The notes: a model not told the origin generated them from the letters alone. A stretch of 64,000 nucleotides of DNA from JACMLD01 sp038207265 (GCA_038207265.1 JBBQZZ010000004.1:248001-312000); one strand, 5' to 3'; numbered from the stretch's first letter, positions 17,020 to 26,210 are shown. Numbers and translations are program-made.

Positions 17020-17580
17020 TCAGTCGACTTTAAATCCACAGAGCTGAACCTGCTGGTATTTTTGCTGCGTTCCAGACCGCTGGCCCAGGTAAACAGCTAC
17101 TTTGTCCCCGGCTTTTAGTTTTAGTAAGGTGGAAAAATTGGAATCAAACACAGGCTGTGTCTTCGAACTCATTTGTACAGAAGTGGCCGCAACGCTTTGG
17201 AATAAATTCGTTCTGATCAGGAGCGTTATCATTCCCTCGTTGCTGAATTGTAACCAGGATACTCTAAGATCAAAATGATAAATGCCATCTGTTGGCGCTA
17301 TAAATTCACTGGTGGGTGTTGAAAAATTATTCCCCTCGTCAAACATCACTCCACTAAAAAGTACTTTTGATTCTGTATTACTGGCAATGGGCGTTCCACC
17401 TACATAGGTTGCATTTGCTTTGAATGCAATATTTCTTGATTGGATGGAAGGTTGTATGGGTTGCAAATTTGCATTTTTAATAACGGGTTGTTGTGCTACT
17501 GCATGAGGTGCCAAGAATAATAACAACAACACAAGTTGTACAACAGCAATGAAAGGATTTTTACTGATATTTATTTTCAT
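17020..17580 (-). CDS. Exported C1q/TNF-like domain protein
   Basis: The 186-aa protein has a signal peptide (FIAVVQLVLLLLFLAPHAVAQ) and a single C1q/TNF-like jelly-roll of about 130 residues at the C-terminus. The visible pattern is: NIAFKANATY, then FSTPTSEFIAPTDGIYHFDLRV (the strand pair with the YxF motif), LLKLKAGDKVAVYLGQRSG, and the closing CGFKVD. In bacteria such domains occur in surface and spore proteins and often trimerise. It begins 3 bp after the stop of the preceding lipoprotein gene, so the two are certainly co-transcribed. The role within the cluster is unknown. Confidence 0.75.
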   Translation of the reverse strand: MKINISKNPFIAVVQLVLLLLFLAPHAVAQQPVIKNANLQPIQPSIQSRNIAFKANATYVGGTPIASNTESKVLFSGVMFDEGNNFSTPTSEFIAPTDGIYHFDLRVSWLQFSNEGMITLLIRTNLFQSVAATSVQMSSKTQPVFDSNFSTLLKLKAGDKVAVYLGQRSGTQQKYQQVQLCGFKVD

Positions 17581-17583
17581 CTT

Positions 17584-18378
17584 TTATTTTTTTACACCTG
17601 TTATTAATGAACGGCTCATCAATTTGTCGCCAGAATACATTTCCATTTTTACCAAACCAAAATCATCAGCAAACCAGATAACCGATTTCATTTTTGGCCT
17701 GCGCTGTTTCATGGCATCGTTTAGCTTTTGCGCATCGGGACCTGTTTTACCCATGTCAACGGTCGTTTCAATATCTGAAGTGATCTTAAAACAATTCCAG
17801 GTTCCGGCAGTGGTTGTAACGATCTCTTTACTTTCAACTTTCCTGTTTTTATGTGTGGCCGTTGTCTTCATATTCATTTCTCTTCGTTTCATTTCAATGG
17901 AGATGGTTGCATCACGTAATTGCTGACCACTGTGAAGATTTACCGGGAATTCCAGTGCTTCTGTATTTACTTTTGCATCTTTGAGCAGGGTATAACCAGA
18001 AAGCAATTCAGACATGTCCATGTATAAATTCTTACCATCACATTTGTATTTTACATGACGAGATAGATCTCCGGCTATTGTACTCCTGGTTTTGATGTCT
18101 GCTTCTGCAATAGTAATTCCATTATTGCTGTTTACTTCTGTAATGGTAGTAGTCTGACTTCCGGTTTCTGATCCTTGTCCATCATATGTTTTCCCTTCAA
18201 TCACCGCTCCTTTGTGAAACAGGATAAGATTGTTGCAGCTACCAGCTGCTGAATTCAAAACAGCAGAATTTTTATTGCCTGTCGCGGCCAGGGAATCATA
18301 TTTAGCGGCCTTATTGTTTGACGTATTATTACATGCAATCAAGACAATCACAATAGAAAGGAACGTGCATTTTTTCAT
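17584..18378 (-). CDS. Lipoprotein resembling the DUF3108/TapB family
   Basis: The 264-aa protein starts with a lipoprotein signal whose lipobox is VLIAC (Cys16). The mature part is a beta-rich domain: FHKGAVIEGKTYDGQGSETGSQTTTIT near the start, SKEIVTTTAGTWNCFKITSD in the middle, and SVIWFADDFGLVKMEMYSGDKLMSRSLI at the end. This pattern, in which an extracted phenotype strand is followed by a WxADxxGxVK turn, is what I associate with DUF3108-like lipoproteins. It is tightly packed, 18 bp after the CARDB gene and 3 bp before the C1q gene. Family assignment is moderate, the lipoprotein call is strong. Confidence 0.6.
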   Translation of the reverse strand: MKKCTFLSIVIVLIACNNTSNNKAAKYDSLAATGNKNSAVLNSAAGSCNNLILFHKGAVIEGKTYDGQGSETGSQTTTITEVNSNNGITIAEADIKTRSTIAGDLSRHVKYKCDGKNLYMDMSELLSGYTLLKDAKVNTEALEFPVNLHSGQQLRDATISIEMKRREMNMKTTATHKNRKVESKEIVTTTAGTWNCFKITSDIETTVDMGKTGPDAQKLNDAMKQRRPKMKSVIWFADDFGLVKMEMYSGDKLMSRSLITGVKK

Positions 18379-18396
18379 TTTGTTTGTTTGAAATAT

Positions 18397-18888
18397 TTAA
18401 AGCCCTATTAGTATTCCTGTAAAACTGTTGTTACTTTCATTTGATTCAGCAATCCTATTTTCAGGATCGATTGCTAATTTGAGATTGAATCGGGGCACTT
18501 TATTCATTACCCAGTTATTATCTGAAAAGGTAATTTCACGGGTTACACTAATTCCCGGGGCAACTGATTGAAATGAAATCGCACTCAAAGACAACCATGA
18601 ATTATCTCCGGTTGTTTTTTGTGCATAGGCCTGTATACTGCTTGCGGCTGCCTGGAGCTGACCCGAATTCTTTACGGTAACCCTGACTTTAATTTGCCAT
18701 GATTTATTTGTCTGAACAGCAGAGACCAGGGTAGCATTGGTGATGACAAGATCTGCTTTGCTAAATTCGTGAATGGTTGGAGTAGCCAATGGTCGCTGTC
18801 CGGGCTGACCAGTTGGTTTTTGCAGTACTTGTGCATGCGCACAAACGACACTAATAAGAAAAATAAAATAGCATATTAATTTTTTCAT
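18397..18888 (-). CDS. Exported CARDB-domain protein
   Basis: The 163-aa protein has a signal peptide (ICYFIFLISVVCAHAQ) and one CARDB domain (cell adhesion related domain found in bacteria). The recognisable elements are ADLVITNATL, VRVTVKNSGQLQAAAS and the closing LAIDPENRIAESNESNNSF, the Asn/Glu-rich motif shared by CARDB repeats. CARDB is an immunoglobulin-like fold that usually sits in surface adhesins as one of several copies; here it makes up the whole mature protein. It is second in the exported cluster. Confidence 0.8.
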   Translation of the reverse strand: MKKLICYFIFLISVVCAHAQVLQKPTGQPGQRPLATPTIHEFSKADLVITNATLVSAVQTNKSWQIKVRVTVKNSGQLQAAASSIQAYAQKTTGDNSWLSLSAISFQSVAPGISVTREITFSDNNWVMNKVPRFNLKLAIDPENRIAESNESNNSFTGILIGL

Positions 18889-18954
18889 GTTATCATTTTT
18901 AAAAAACGAAAGGGGATTAAAAGAATCACTGACATTTATTTTATTATTGAAACG

Positions 18955-20046
18955 TTATAGTTTAAGAATTTCCGTGATGAATGAATTCAACTTAGTTCCG
19001 GTGCTGCTTGTTTTTAATGCATTTATATTTCCTTTTGCCTTATTGGATACGCCAGTTACAATACGATCCACGCCAATATTGAATTTGCTGATCAAATAAT
19101 TTTTTATGTTATCCACTTTCATTTTGACAATACCCTGGTCCGTATTGGAAGCTGGTATTGATGCATTGCCATTATTCATTTGCTCATTTGAGGGAGACTG
19201 AACCAGTCCATTTACCTGGATATTTAAATTGGGATCATTTATCATTGCTTTACCCAAAGTATCAAGCATCGGTAAACTTTCGGGTAATGGCTGGTTGGTT
19301 TGCGTATTGAAATTTATCTGGTTGGTAACAACCGACCCCTGTTCCAGTAATTGTTTTACCAATAATCGTCTGGCATCTGCTTCTCCTGCTGCCAGGCGAA
19401 TGTTACTGATATAAATACCATCTTCAGGTGCAGGAATAACTTCACCGCCGGAGATAAAAAAATTATTGCGGTATTCCGGAGAAAGTAATTTCGGCATATC
19501 TACTGCCTTATTCTCATCCAGGTAAACCCTGAACCTTGTCTTATTAGCAGCAATGGCAACATGCAGTACGCGGTTTATATATCCATCAATTTTAATGGTA
19601 TTGTTGTTTCCAAGGTCCTGAGCATCTTTTCCGTAAATAATACCTGGATAACCCGTTAATCTTTGTAGTGTTACAAAAATCTTTTTGTCGTTTACATTTC
19701 CGGCAGAAACGTCACTCAATGGAGTTAAACCAAAAATAACAGGGCAGGACTGATTCTTAATGATGAGATCAAATTCTATGGTACAATCCTCGGGTAATTT
19801 TTTTGTAAGTTCCGGGCTAAATGCAATTCCAGAAATTATCTTTAACCATTTGCCGGGAAATCCGTCCAGTTCAACTACCTGTCCGCTGCCGCTGGTACTC
19901 CACTTTGCTGGTAAATCACCTACCGGGTCTATTGAAAAATTGTCTTCAAAAATGGTATTACCACCTGGTATAAAATCACTGCTTTGTGCTGTTGAAGCAA
20001 GAGAAAATAATATTAAACCCACGACAAACAAGTAAAGCTTTTTCAT
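18955..20046 (-). CDS. Exported OmpA-like protein with an N-terminal lectin-like (LamG-type) region
   Basis: The 363-aa protein has a signal peptide (LYLFVVGLILFSLASTAQ). Residues about 30-225 look like a concanavalin/LamG-type beta sandwich (IFEDNFSIDPVGDLPAKW, CTIEFDLIIKN, TRFRVYLDENKAVD, ISNIRLAAGE). Residues about 240-360 resemble an OmpA C-terminal peptidoglycan-binding domain: INFNTQTNQPLPESLPMLDTLGKAM, LNIQVNGLV, then VDNIKNYLISKFNIGVDRI. It is the first gene of the six-gene exported cluster. A palindrome 47-62 bp before its ATG is shared with the two-component operon upstream. It could tie the other exported proteins to the cell wall. Confidence 0.72.
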   Translation of the reverse strand: MKKLYLFVVGLILFSLASTAQSSDFIPGGNTIFEDNFSIDPVGDLPAKWSTSGSGQVVELDGFPGKWLKIISGIAFSPELTKKLPEDCTIEFDLIIKNQSCPVIFGLTPLSDVSAGNVNDKKIFVTLQRLTGYPGIIYGKDAQDLGNNNTIKIDGYINRVLHVAIAANKTRFRVYLDENKAVDMPKLLSPEYRNNFFISGGEVIPAPEDGIYISNIRLAAGEADARRLLVKQLLEQGSVVTNQINFNTQTNQPLPESLPMLDTLGKAMINDPNLNIQVNGLVQSPSNEQMNNGNASIPASNTDQGIVKMKVDNIKNYLISKFNIGVDRIVTGVSNKAKGNINALKTSSTGTKLNSFITEILKL

Positions 20047-20092
20047 TATTCGTATTTTAAATAAAGCTAATCGGTAGGATGGCTTGTCACAA

Positions 20093-20108
20093 CTACATCA
20101 TCATGTAG
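20093..20108. promoter_or_regulatory. Palindrome CTACAT-N4-ATGTAG before the exported cluster
   Basis: CTACATCATCATGTAG, near-perfect dyad, 47-62 bp upstream of the OmpA-like start codon and with ACCGG beside it. The same outer arms occur 36-51 bp upstream of the response-regulator start. Likely operator, possibly bound by that regulator; binding is inferred. Confidence 0.55.
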
Positions 20109-20129
20109 CTACCGGTTTGAAGTATGCGG

Positions 20130-20777
20130 TTAAAGGAAGAAGATGCTGATGAGTTTATTCTTCAGCGCGTGAGAAATTGCTTCAGTAGCAGAATGCACAT
20201 GTAGTTTATCGTAAATCTTTTTGATGTGAAAACGAACGGTGTCAATACTCACATTCAAAGATGAAGCTATCATTTTATAACTATATCCATTTACCAGGAA
20301 CTGTAAAATTTCAGTTTCTCTTTTAGAAAGATCTGTTTTTTCTTTTTCCTGATTTTCGGCCTGGGGTATCATTTTTAAAACCTTTCTGGCAACGGTGCCA
20401 GTCATGGGTGCGCCACCTGTGAGCACATCCCGTATAGCGGCAGGTATTTCTTCAGTAGCATATCTTTTTAAGATATAACCAGATGCTCCTGCACATACCG
20501 CGTTAAAAATATTTTCATTGTCATCAAATACAGTGAGCATAATAATCGGCAAATCGTTGTTAATCTTTCTTATGTTTTTTACAGCATTTACTCCATTAAC
20601 AACGGGCATGTCAATGTCCATCAACACCACATCTGGTTTGAGTTCTTTAATATCTGTTTCAACTGTTTCTGCATTCGGCATTGCAGCCACCAGTTCAAAA
20701 CCTGGCTGTTCCGTCAGCAACGCTTCCATGCTCATACGCAGCGCCTCATTGTCATCATATAACAAAATCCTAATCAT
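20130..20777 (-). CDS. NarL/FixJ-type response regulator
   Basis: The 215-aa protein has a receiver domain (about 1-120) with the acidic pocket LLYDDNE, the phosphoacceptor Asp54 (VVLMDIDMP), the Thr in IIMLTVFD and the Lys in YILKRYA. It ends in a LuxR-type helix-turn-helix (about 150-210: LSKRETEILQFLVNGYSYKMIASSLNVS, IDTVRFHIKKIYDKL). It is co-directional with and 43 bp downstream of the histidine kinase gene, its likely partner. Its promoter region carries the palindrome CTACAT-N4-ATGTAG, and so does the exported cluster that follows, which makes that cluster the likely target. Confidence 0.93.
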   Translation of the reverse strand: MIRILLYDDNEALRMSMEALLTEQPGFELVAAMPNAETVETDIKELKPDVVLMDIDMPVVNGVNAVKNIRKINNDLPIIMLTVFDDNENIFNAVCAGASGYILKRYATEEIPAAIRDVLTGGAPMTGTVARKVLKMIPQAENQEKEKTDLSKRETEILQFLVNGYSYKMIASSLNVSIDTVRFHIKKIYDKLHVHSATEAISHALKNKLISIFFL

Positions 20778-20812
20778 ACCTACAAATTAATAAAACCTTT
20801 ACCGGTTTTCCA

Positions 20813-20828
20813 CTACATAATTATGTAG
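20813..20828. promoter_or_regulatory. Perfect palindrome CTACATAA/TTATGTAG before the response regulator
   Basis: A loopless 16-bp dyad overlapping the kinase stop codon, 36-51 bp upstream of the response-regulator ATG, again with an ACCGG next to it. The lack of a loop and of a T-run makes an operator more likely than a terminator. Confidence 0.55.
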
Positions 20829-23046
20829 CGGGTATTTTCAAATCAATCAAAGTGCCTTTACCGGGAGTAGATTGAATGTTCAGATTGCCGTTCATTGCTC
20901 TCGCTCGTTCCTGCATATTTTTCAATCCATTGGAAGAACCGGTTTGTTTAATATTGAAGCCTATTCCATCGTCCGTTATAATCAGGTTGATGTTTCCATT
21001 TGCCGACATGAGCCTTATCATAACTTTCCTGCACTGCGCATACTTAGCCACGTTATTGATGGCTTCCTTAAATATTAAAAAAAAGTCGCGGCGCTGTTCC
21101 ATACTAATTACTTCCTGCAAAACCTTCTCATCTATTTCAAAAACAGTTGCTATTCCTTTGGGTTCAAGTGTTTGCGCTATGTATTCCCTCATTCGGATCA
21201 GCATGTTTTCCAACTTGTCGTTATCTGGTTTTATGGCCCATATGATGTCGCTCATACCCTGTTGCATCTGCGAAGACTGTTCGGTTATCTTTTTTAGTAA
21301 AAGCGAAGTCTTATGCTGATCTTTCTGCAGGTTGGTTTGTGAAACTTCCGATAATATTTTAATGCTGGTTAACGTAGAACCAATTTCATCGTGCAAATCC
21401 TTTGCGATATTATTTCTTACAGAAAGTAATATTTCCTGTTGCTCCAATTTTTTCTTTAACTGGTAACGGTTAAAGACTACTATTCCAAGGGTCGCCAGCA
21501 ACAATACAGCACCTACCAGGATATTACGCAATTGCCTTTGTTGTTTCAGTTGTCTTTCTTTGAGTTGTTTGTCTTGTTCTGCCAGTTTCAGTGCCTGGTC
21601 ATTATTCTTCGCAATCAATAAACTTTTTTCAAGTTGTTCGTCCTGGTGTTTTATTTTAATATCCAGCAATTCGGTTGTTTTTGCCAGCAGGTCTATTTCG
21701 TTTTGCTTTTTTTGCGCTTGCAGAATATTTCCTTCAATAACCGCTTTCTGTTTATCAATCTCCAGTTGCGTTATCTTTTGTGTATTGTTCAACCTGGAAA
21801 TTTCATTGTCTTTCTTCTCTGTCTGGTATTTTGTTTCCAGTTCTGCTATGGTGAGTTTGGTTTCCGCTGAGTTAAGACTGTCTTTGTAAACAATGTATTT
21901 TTTATAGTTATCATAAGCGTTATAATAGTCGCCACGTGTTTTATAAAATACAGTATAATAATAGTAGATCAGTTTAAGGTTGTCTCTTAAATTCAATTTG
22001 TGTGAAAGGTCCATTGCTTTTTTAAAATAGCCGGTTGTAATCAATGAATCTTCTTTTAAATTTCCTGACCCAATCGCTGCTGCGAGATAACGCTTTGCCA
22101 GCATCTGGTCATTGCTATGTGATTTTTCAAGAATTTCAATCACCTTTTTCTCCATTTCATAACTCCCCCGGCTATCCCCCTTGCTGCTGGCCAGTAAACC
22201 GGAGGTAATAAGACCCAGCACAACTTTTGATTCAATGCGTGATTGCCTTGAAAATTTTAAACACAATTGCTGGTAATATTCCGCTTCTTTCAGGTTGCCC
22301 GATTGCATGTACATCTGGCAAATATTGCAATAACCAATTGCCAGCCCTTCTATATCGGTTTCCTGCCTTTTTGCAATCGATTTCTTTTCATATTCAAGGG
22401 CTTTTTGTTTATCACCTAATCCATCGTACATGGAAGCCAGGTTACTCAAGGCCATTGCCGCACCACCATCGTCTCCCAGCCGTTCATAATAATTAAGTGC
22501 CTTGATAAGGTTCTCCGTTTCCCTGTTGTGTTCTGCTTTTTGCCCGTACGTGTATCCAAGATCGTTATAAGCCAGGGCCGAATAAGGAGAAATCACCCGT
22601 TCCAGTTTTGTCTTAAATGCTTTTTGAAAAAAGTGAATGGCCGAATCCAATTCATTGTCATACATTTTTATCTGGGCCTGGTGAAGATAAGAGACGGCAG
22701 TCACCATTGAATCCTTCATCTTAAGTCCGAGTCGCTCTACCAATAGTGGGTATGCAACTGCTTTTGCATAGTCACCTTTTTCTATCAAGATATCCGCGTT
22801 CTTGATCATTGACCAGGCTTCACCGTGTACAAAATTTTTTTGCCTGCTGTAGGATATTGCCTTTTCTGCATTTGTTATTGCAGAATCGTACATTGAATTA
22901 TTAAAAAAATGCTGCGCTTTATTGATCAGGTTAAAAACATAGACAGAGTCGGCAGAACTATAACTGGCTTGTGCAAAACCAATGTGTTGCACCAGGATGA
23001 GAGATAAAGTAGTGGTGAGCTGCCTTTTCAAAGCTTTATAACTCAT
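20821..23046 (-). CDS. TPR-type sensor histidine kinase (HisKA_3/NarX-like core)
   Basis: The 741-aa kinase begins with a probable signal peptide (LKRQLTTTLSLILVQHIGFAQ), so the sensor part lies in the periplasm. Residues about 35-400 are tetratricopeptide repeats (for example ALAYNDLGYTYGQKAEHNRETE and GGAAMALSNLASMYDGLGDKQKALEYEKK). Next come a long coiled coil (about 400-510), one membrane helix (ILVGAVLLLATLGIVVFN), the HisKA_3 phospho-His motif NIAKDLHDEIGSTLTSIKIL and a HATPase domain (ITDDGIGF, GLKNMQERARAMNG, TPGKGT). The layout is a common Bacteroidota design paired with NarL-type regulators, as here. The periplasmic signal is unknown. Confidence 0.92.
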   Translation of the reverse strand: MSYKALKRQLTTTLSLILVQHIGFAQASYSSADSVYVFNLINKAQHFFNNSMYDSAITNAEKAISYSRQKNFVHGEAWSMIKNADILIEKGDYAKAVAYPLLVERLGLKMKDSMVTAVSYLHQAQIKMYDNELDSAIHFFQKAFKTKLERVISPYSALAYNDLGYTYGQKAEHNRETENLIKALNYYERLGDDGGAAMALSNLASMYDGLGDKQKALEYEKKSIAKRQETDIEGLAIGYCNICQMYMQSGNLKEAEYYQQLCLKFSRQSRIESKVVLGLITSGLLASSKGDSRGSYEMEKKVIEILEKSHSNDQMLAKRYLAAAIGSGNLKEDSLITTGYFKKAMDLSHKLNLRDNLKLIYYYYTVFYKTRGDYYNAYDNYKKYIVYKDSLNSAETKLTIAELETKYQTEKKDNEISRLNNTQKITQLEIDKQKAVIEGNILQAQKKQNEIDLLAKTTELLDIKIKHQDEQLEKSLLIAKNNDQALKLAEQDKQLKERQLKQQRQLRNILVGAVLLLATLGIVVFNRYQLKKKLEQQEILLSVRNNIAKDLHDEIGSTLTSIKILSEVSQTNLQKDQHKTSLLLKKITEQSSQMQQGMSDIIWAIKPDNDKLENMLIRMREYIAQTLEPKGIATVFEIDEKVLQEVISMEQRRDFFLIFKEAINNVAKYAQCRKVMIRLMSANGNINLIITDDGIGFNIKQTGSSNGLKNMQERARAMNGNLNIQSTPGKGTLIDLKIPAT

Positions 23047-23126
23047 ATTGGATTCAGTTATCTCATTGTTTTGACGAATAAATTACAACTAATTCTAATC
23101 TTGAAAAAGTAAATTAATTTTGTAAG

Positions 23127-23528
23127 ATGAACCACGAAAAACCCGTGATCCTTTTTGATGGTGTATGCAACCTGTGTAACAAGAGTGTTCAGTTTGTAAT
23201 CAAAAGAGACCCCAACGCATTATTTTCTTTCGCTTCGCTGCAATCTTCATTTGGCACTGCGGTATTAGAACAATTTGACTTGCCGGCGGATACCTTTAAT
23301 TCATTTATTTTATTACAGGATGGCAAATTATATACGCGATCAACCGGTGCATTGAAAGTTCTTACACAGCTTAAAAAGTGGAAATGGGCAAGCATGCTAT
23401 TAATTGTACCCAAATTCATACGGGATGCCGTGTATAATCTCGTGGCAACAAACCGATACAAATGGTTTGGCAAAAAAGATGAATGCTGGATACCAACACC
23501 CGAATTAAAAGCAAGATTCCTGGATTGA
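23127..23528 (+). CDS. DCC family thiol-disulfide oxidoreductase-like protein (DUF393)
   Basis: The 133-aa protein has the DCC signature near its start, ILFDGVCNLCNKSVQFVIKRD, with the CxxC pair and the Asp that gave the family its name. Further on it shows LYTRSTGALKVLTQL and a C-terminal WFGKKDECWIPTPEL. The family has a thioredoxin-like fold and is assumed to act on thiols; the substrate is unknown. A TAATTTTG box lies immediately upstream of the start codon. The stop is 8 bp from the end of the convergent E1 gene. Confidence 0.88.
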   Translation: MNHEKPVILFDGVCNLCNKSVQFVIKRDPNALFSFASLQSSFGTAVLEQFDLPADTFNSFILLQDGKLYTRSTGALKVLTQLKKWKWASMLLIVPKFIRDAVYNLVATNRYKWFGKKDECWIPTPELKARFLD

Positions 23529-23536
23529 TATTATTT

Positions 23537-25930
23537 TTATTCTGACATCATTTCGTTGACAACGGTAATAATATCTTCGGCGCTGGGTTTGCTGAAATAA
23601 TCACCATCGCTTGCATAGGCCGGACGATGATCTTTCGCGGTAATAGTTCTGGGTGCCACATCAAGCCAGCGATATCCACCCTGTTCTTCCATCACTTTAT
23701 TAAACATATAAGCCGCGCAACCACCCGGTACATCTTCATCTGCAAATAAAATACGGTTGGTTTTTTTCAGCGATGCAAGTATACTGTGATGGGTATCAAA
23801 GGGAAGGAGTGTTTGTACATCTATTACTTCGCAACGCACACCGATCAATTCTAAAGTTTGTGCTGCATCCTGGATAATACGTAACATAGAACCATAAGAT
23901 ACTATCGTAATATCATTTCCTTCACGGATGATTTCAGGTATTCCCAGAGCTACCCTGAATGCTCCTAAATTAGCAGGTAATTTTTCTTTCAACCGGTATC
24001 CGTTCAGGCATTCAATAACGATTGCCGGATCATTACCCTGCAACAAAGTATTGTACATGCCTGCTGCCTGAACCATATTACGTGGAACACATACATGCAT
24101 TCCGCGGAGCGCATTGATGATCATTCCCATTGGAGATCCACTGTGCCAGATTCCTTCTAACCGGTGTCCGCGGGTACGCACAATCAAAGGTGCAATCTGG
24201 CGACCGGCAGATCGATAGTGCATGGTAGCCAAATCATCCGTCAGCGGTTGTAAACCATATACCAGGTAATCCAGGTATTGAATTTCTGCAATGGGTCGGA
24301 GGCCGCGCAGCGCGAGCCCGATACCCTGCCCGATTATTGTAAGTTCACGTATACCGGTATCGAATATACGCTGACTGCCGTATTTAAGTTGCAAACCGGC
24401 AAAACCCTGGTTAACGTCCCCTATAAATCCCAAATCCTCCCCAAACGCCATTACTTTGGGATTGTTTGCAAAGAGCTGGTCAAAATATTTGTTCAGAATT
24501 TCATAACCATTGATCACGGGCGCATCTTCATCATAAGTTGCATTCACAGCAGCTACATTCAATGTGGATTTGGATCCTTCAGCATACAAATGAGAGCTAT
24601 AGAGTGCTTTGTTTTCTTTCTTCAAATCATTGTAATAATCTTTCATCCAAAATGCAGCTTCTGAATGACCCGCCAGTAAAACAGATTGGTATAAAGCCCT
24701 CATTACATCACGGCGGTTGGGCTCACGATTGGCCGAAAGTTCACTGGCTGTTTTTTTCAATACAGTTGCGTGAGCCGGTAACGAATTGGCTAAATTATTA
24801 ATTAGATATACGGTTTTTTCTACTTGCTTACGAATGGGCGCCTGGTATTCATCCCATGCTGCGTTCCGTTTATCGCGGACAAATTCTTTAACCGAAGTTT
24901 CAATATCGTCTAATTCATCTTCACTGGCAAGAGCATTATCGATGATCCATTCCTTCAATTTTTTTATGGCATCCCATTCCCGTTCCCATTCAAGTCTTTC
25001 CGGCGCCTTATACCGTTCATGGCTACCCGAAGTAGAATGACCCTGTGGTTGCGTCACTTCTTCTACATGAAAGATAGCCGGCGTATGGGTTTCCCTTATT
25101 TTAGTGATGCCCGTTTCAAACACTTCACACAACCCTGCATAATCCCATGCTTTCACCCGGTAAATTTCCAATCCATTGGTGCCTTCCTTCTTTTGAAAAC
25201 CTTTCAATGCTTCAGAAATAGAACCCTTGGTAGTCTGGTAGCTTTTTGGAACTGAAATTCCATAGCCATCATCCCATATAAAAATGGCAAGCGGTACCTG
25301 TAGAACACCAGCTGCATTTACTGTTTCCCAGAAATGCCCTTCACTGGTAGACGCATCGCCAATGGTACAAAAGCATATTTCACTGCCATTGTTGGAAAGT
25401 TGCGGGAATTGTTTGAGTTCATTGATATTTCTGAATGCTTTGGAAGCATAAGCGAGTCCCAGCGCCTTCGGCAATTGAGCTGCAGTGGGCGCCATGCCTG
25501 CCGCCAAATTTTTCCTGTTTGCGAGATCTACAAAATCGCCGTTGCTGTCTACTATTTCTGTGGCAAAATGAGAATTCATCTGCCTGCCGGCACTGTGCGG
25601 GTCATGATCAGTATCAGGGTCTGCATACAACTGAGCGAAAAATTCTTTTATTGTAGCAGTGCCTGTTGCAAAGGCAAAAGTCTGATCTCGGTAATAGCCA
25701 CTGTAAAAATCGCCGGGCTTGAAAAACTTGGCCATTGCTACCTGCGGAACTTCTTTTCCATCTCCAAAAATGCCAAACTTGGCTTTTCCTGTTAATACTT
25801 CTTTCCTGCCCATTAAACTGGCTTCGCGGCTTTCGCAGGCCATGCGGAAATCGTTCAGCACTTCTTCGCGAAAACGGTCGAAAGATAGCTTTTCAGCAGT
25901 AGTGATTTCGTTGGTAGCCGTATACTCCAT
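23537..25930 (-). CDS. 2-oxoacid dehydrogenase E1, fused alpha and beta subunits (TPP-dependent)
   Basis: The 797-aa protein joins both halves of E1 in one chain. Residues about 20-370 are the alpha part with thiamine diphosphate-binding elements (CFCTIGDASTSEGHFWETVNAA, FIWDDGYGISV, and STSGSHERYK near the phosphorylation-loop position). Residues about 465-795 are the beta part (YEILNKYFDQLFANNPKVMAFGEDLG, HYRSAGRQIAPLIVR, ILFADEDVPGGCAAYMF). E1 decarboxylates a 2-oxoacid, most likely branched-chain keto acids from leucine, isoleucine and valine, and passes the acyl group to lipoyl-E2. The fused form is common in Bacteroidota. E2 and E3 are not nearby. Confidence 0.9.
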   Translation of the reverse strand: MEYTATNEITTAEKLSFDRFREEVLNDFRMACESREASLMGRKEVLTGKAKFGIFGDGKEVPQVAMAKFFKPGDFYSGYYRDQTFAFATGTATIKEFFAQLYADPDTDHDPHSAGRQMNSHFATEIVDSNGDFVDLANRKNLAAGMAPTAAQLPKALGLAYASKAFRNINELKQFPQLSNNGSEICFCTIGDASTSEGHFWETVNAAGVLQVPLAIFIWDDGYGISVPKSYQTTKGSISEALKGFQKKEGTNGLEIYRVKAWDYAGLCEVFETGITKIRETHTPAIFHVEEVTQPQGHSTSGSHERYKAPERLEWEREWDAIKKLKEWIIDNALASEDELDDIETSVKEFVRDKRNAAWDEYQAPIRKQVEKTVYLINNLANSLPAHATVLKKTASELSANREPNRRDVMRALYQSVLLAGHSEAAFWMKDYYNDLKKENKALYSSHLYAEGSKSTLNVAAVNATYDEDAPVINGYEILNKYFDQLFANNPKVMAFGEDLGFIGDVNQGFAGLQLKYGSQRIFDTGIRELTIIGQGIGLALRGLRPIAEIQYLDYLVYGLQPLTDDLATMHYRSAGRQIAPLIVRTRGHRLEGIWHSGSPMGMIINALRGMHVCVPRNMVQAAGMYNTLLQGNDPAIVIECLNGYRLKEKLPANLGAFRVALGIPEIIREGNDITIVSYGSMLRIIQDAAQTLELIGVRCEVIDVQTLLPFDTHHSILASLKKTNRILFADEDVPGGCAAYMFNKVMEEQGGYRWLDVAPRTITAKDHRPAYASDGDYFSKPSAEDIITVVNEMMSE

Positions 25931-26178
25931 TTAACAAACCTACGGGTTTTTTTAAAGTGGTCAGCAACAAGAAACTAACAAATAATTGTGCCTTATTCCC
26001 ATTTTAAATGATTAGTCAGGTATCTATATACAACCACCTGAAATTGCTGCGTCAAAAAATTTTAATAGGCAAATGTGCGACCTTCTCACCAAAATCACTC
26101 ACAACCAAAGCCTGGCTTTAGCCATCTGTACGGTCAATAACAGCATCTTGTTAATAATATACCAATGCCAAAATTGTG

Positions 26179-26210
26179 TTATGACAAATGGGTCACAATA
26201 TGTAAATTTG
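26179..26210 (+). promoter_or_regulatory. Possible promoter in the 317-bp gap before the DUF1573 pair
   Basis: TAAATTTG (26203-26210) fits the TANNTTTG -7 box. The -33 partner is imperfect: TTATG, 19 nt upstream. It is 37 nt before the ATG. Apart from this and presumably the divergent E1 promoter I see nothing in 25931-26247: no reading frame, repeat or hairpin. Confidence 0.35.

Noticed and set aside
20813..20828. Palindrome after the kinase gene as an intrinsic terminator
   Set aside because: No loop and no T-run, and the same arms recur before the exported cluster at a similar distance from the ATG, which fits an operator better.
23115..23122. TAATTTTG just upstream of the DCC gene as a leaderless promoter
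   Set aside because: No TTG element at the right distance; the box is only 4 nt from the ATG. Not listed as a feature.
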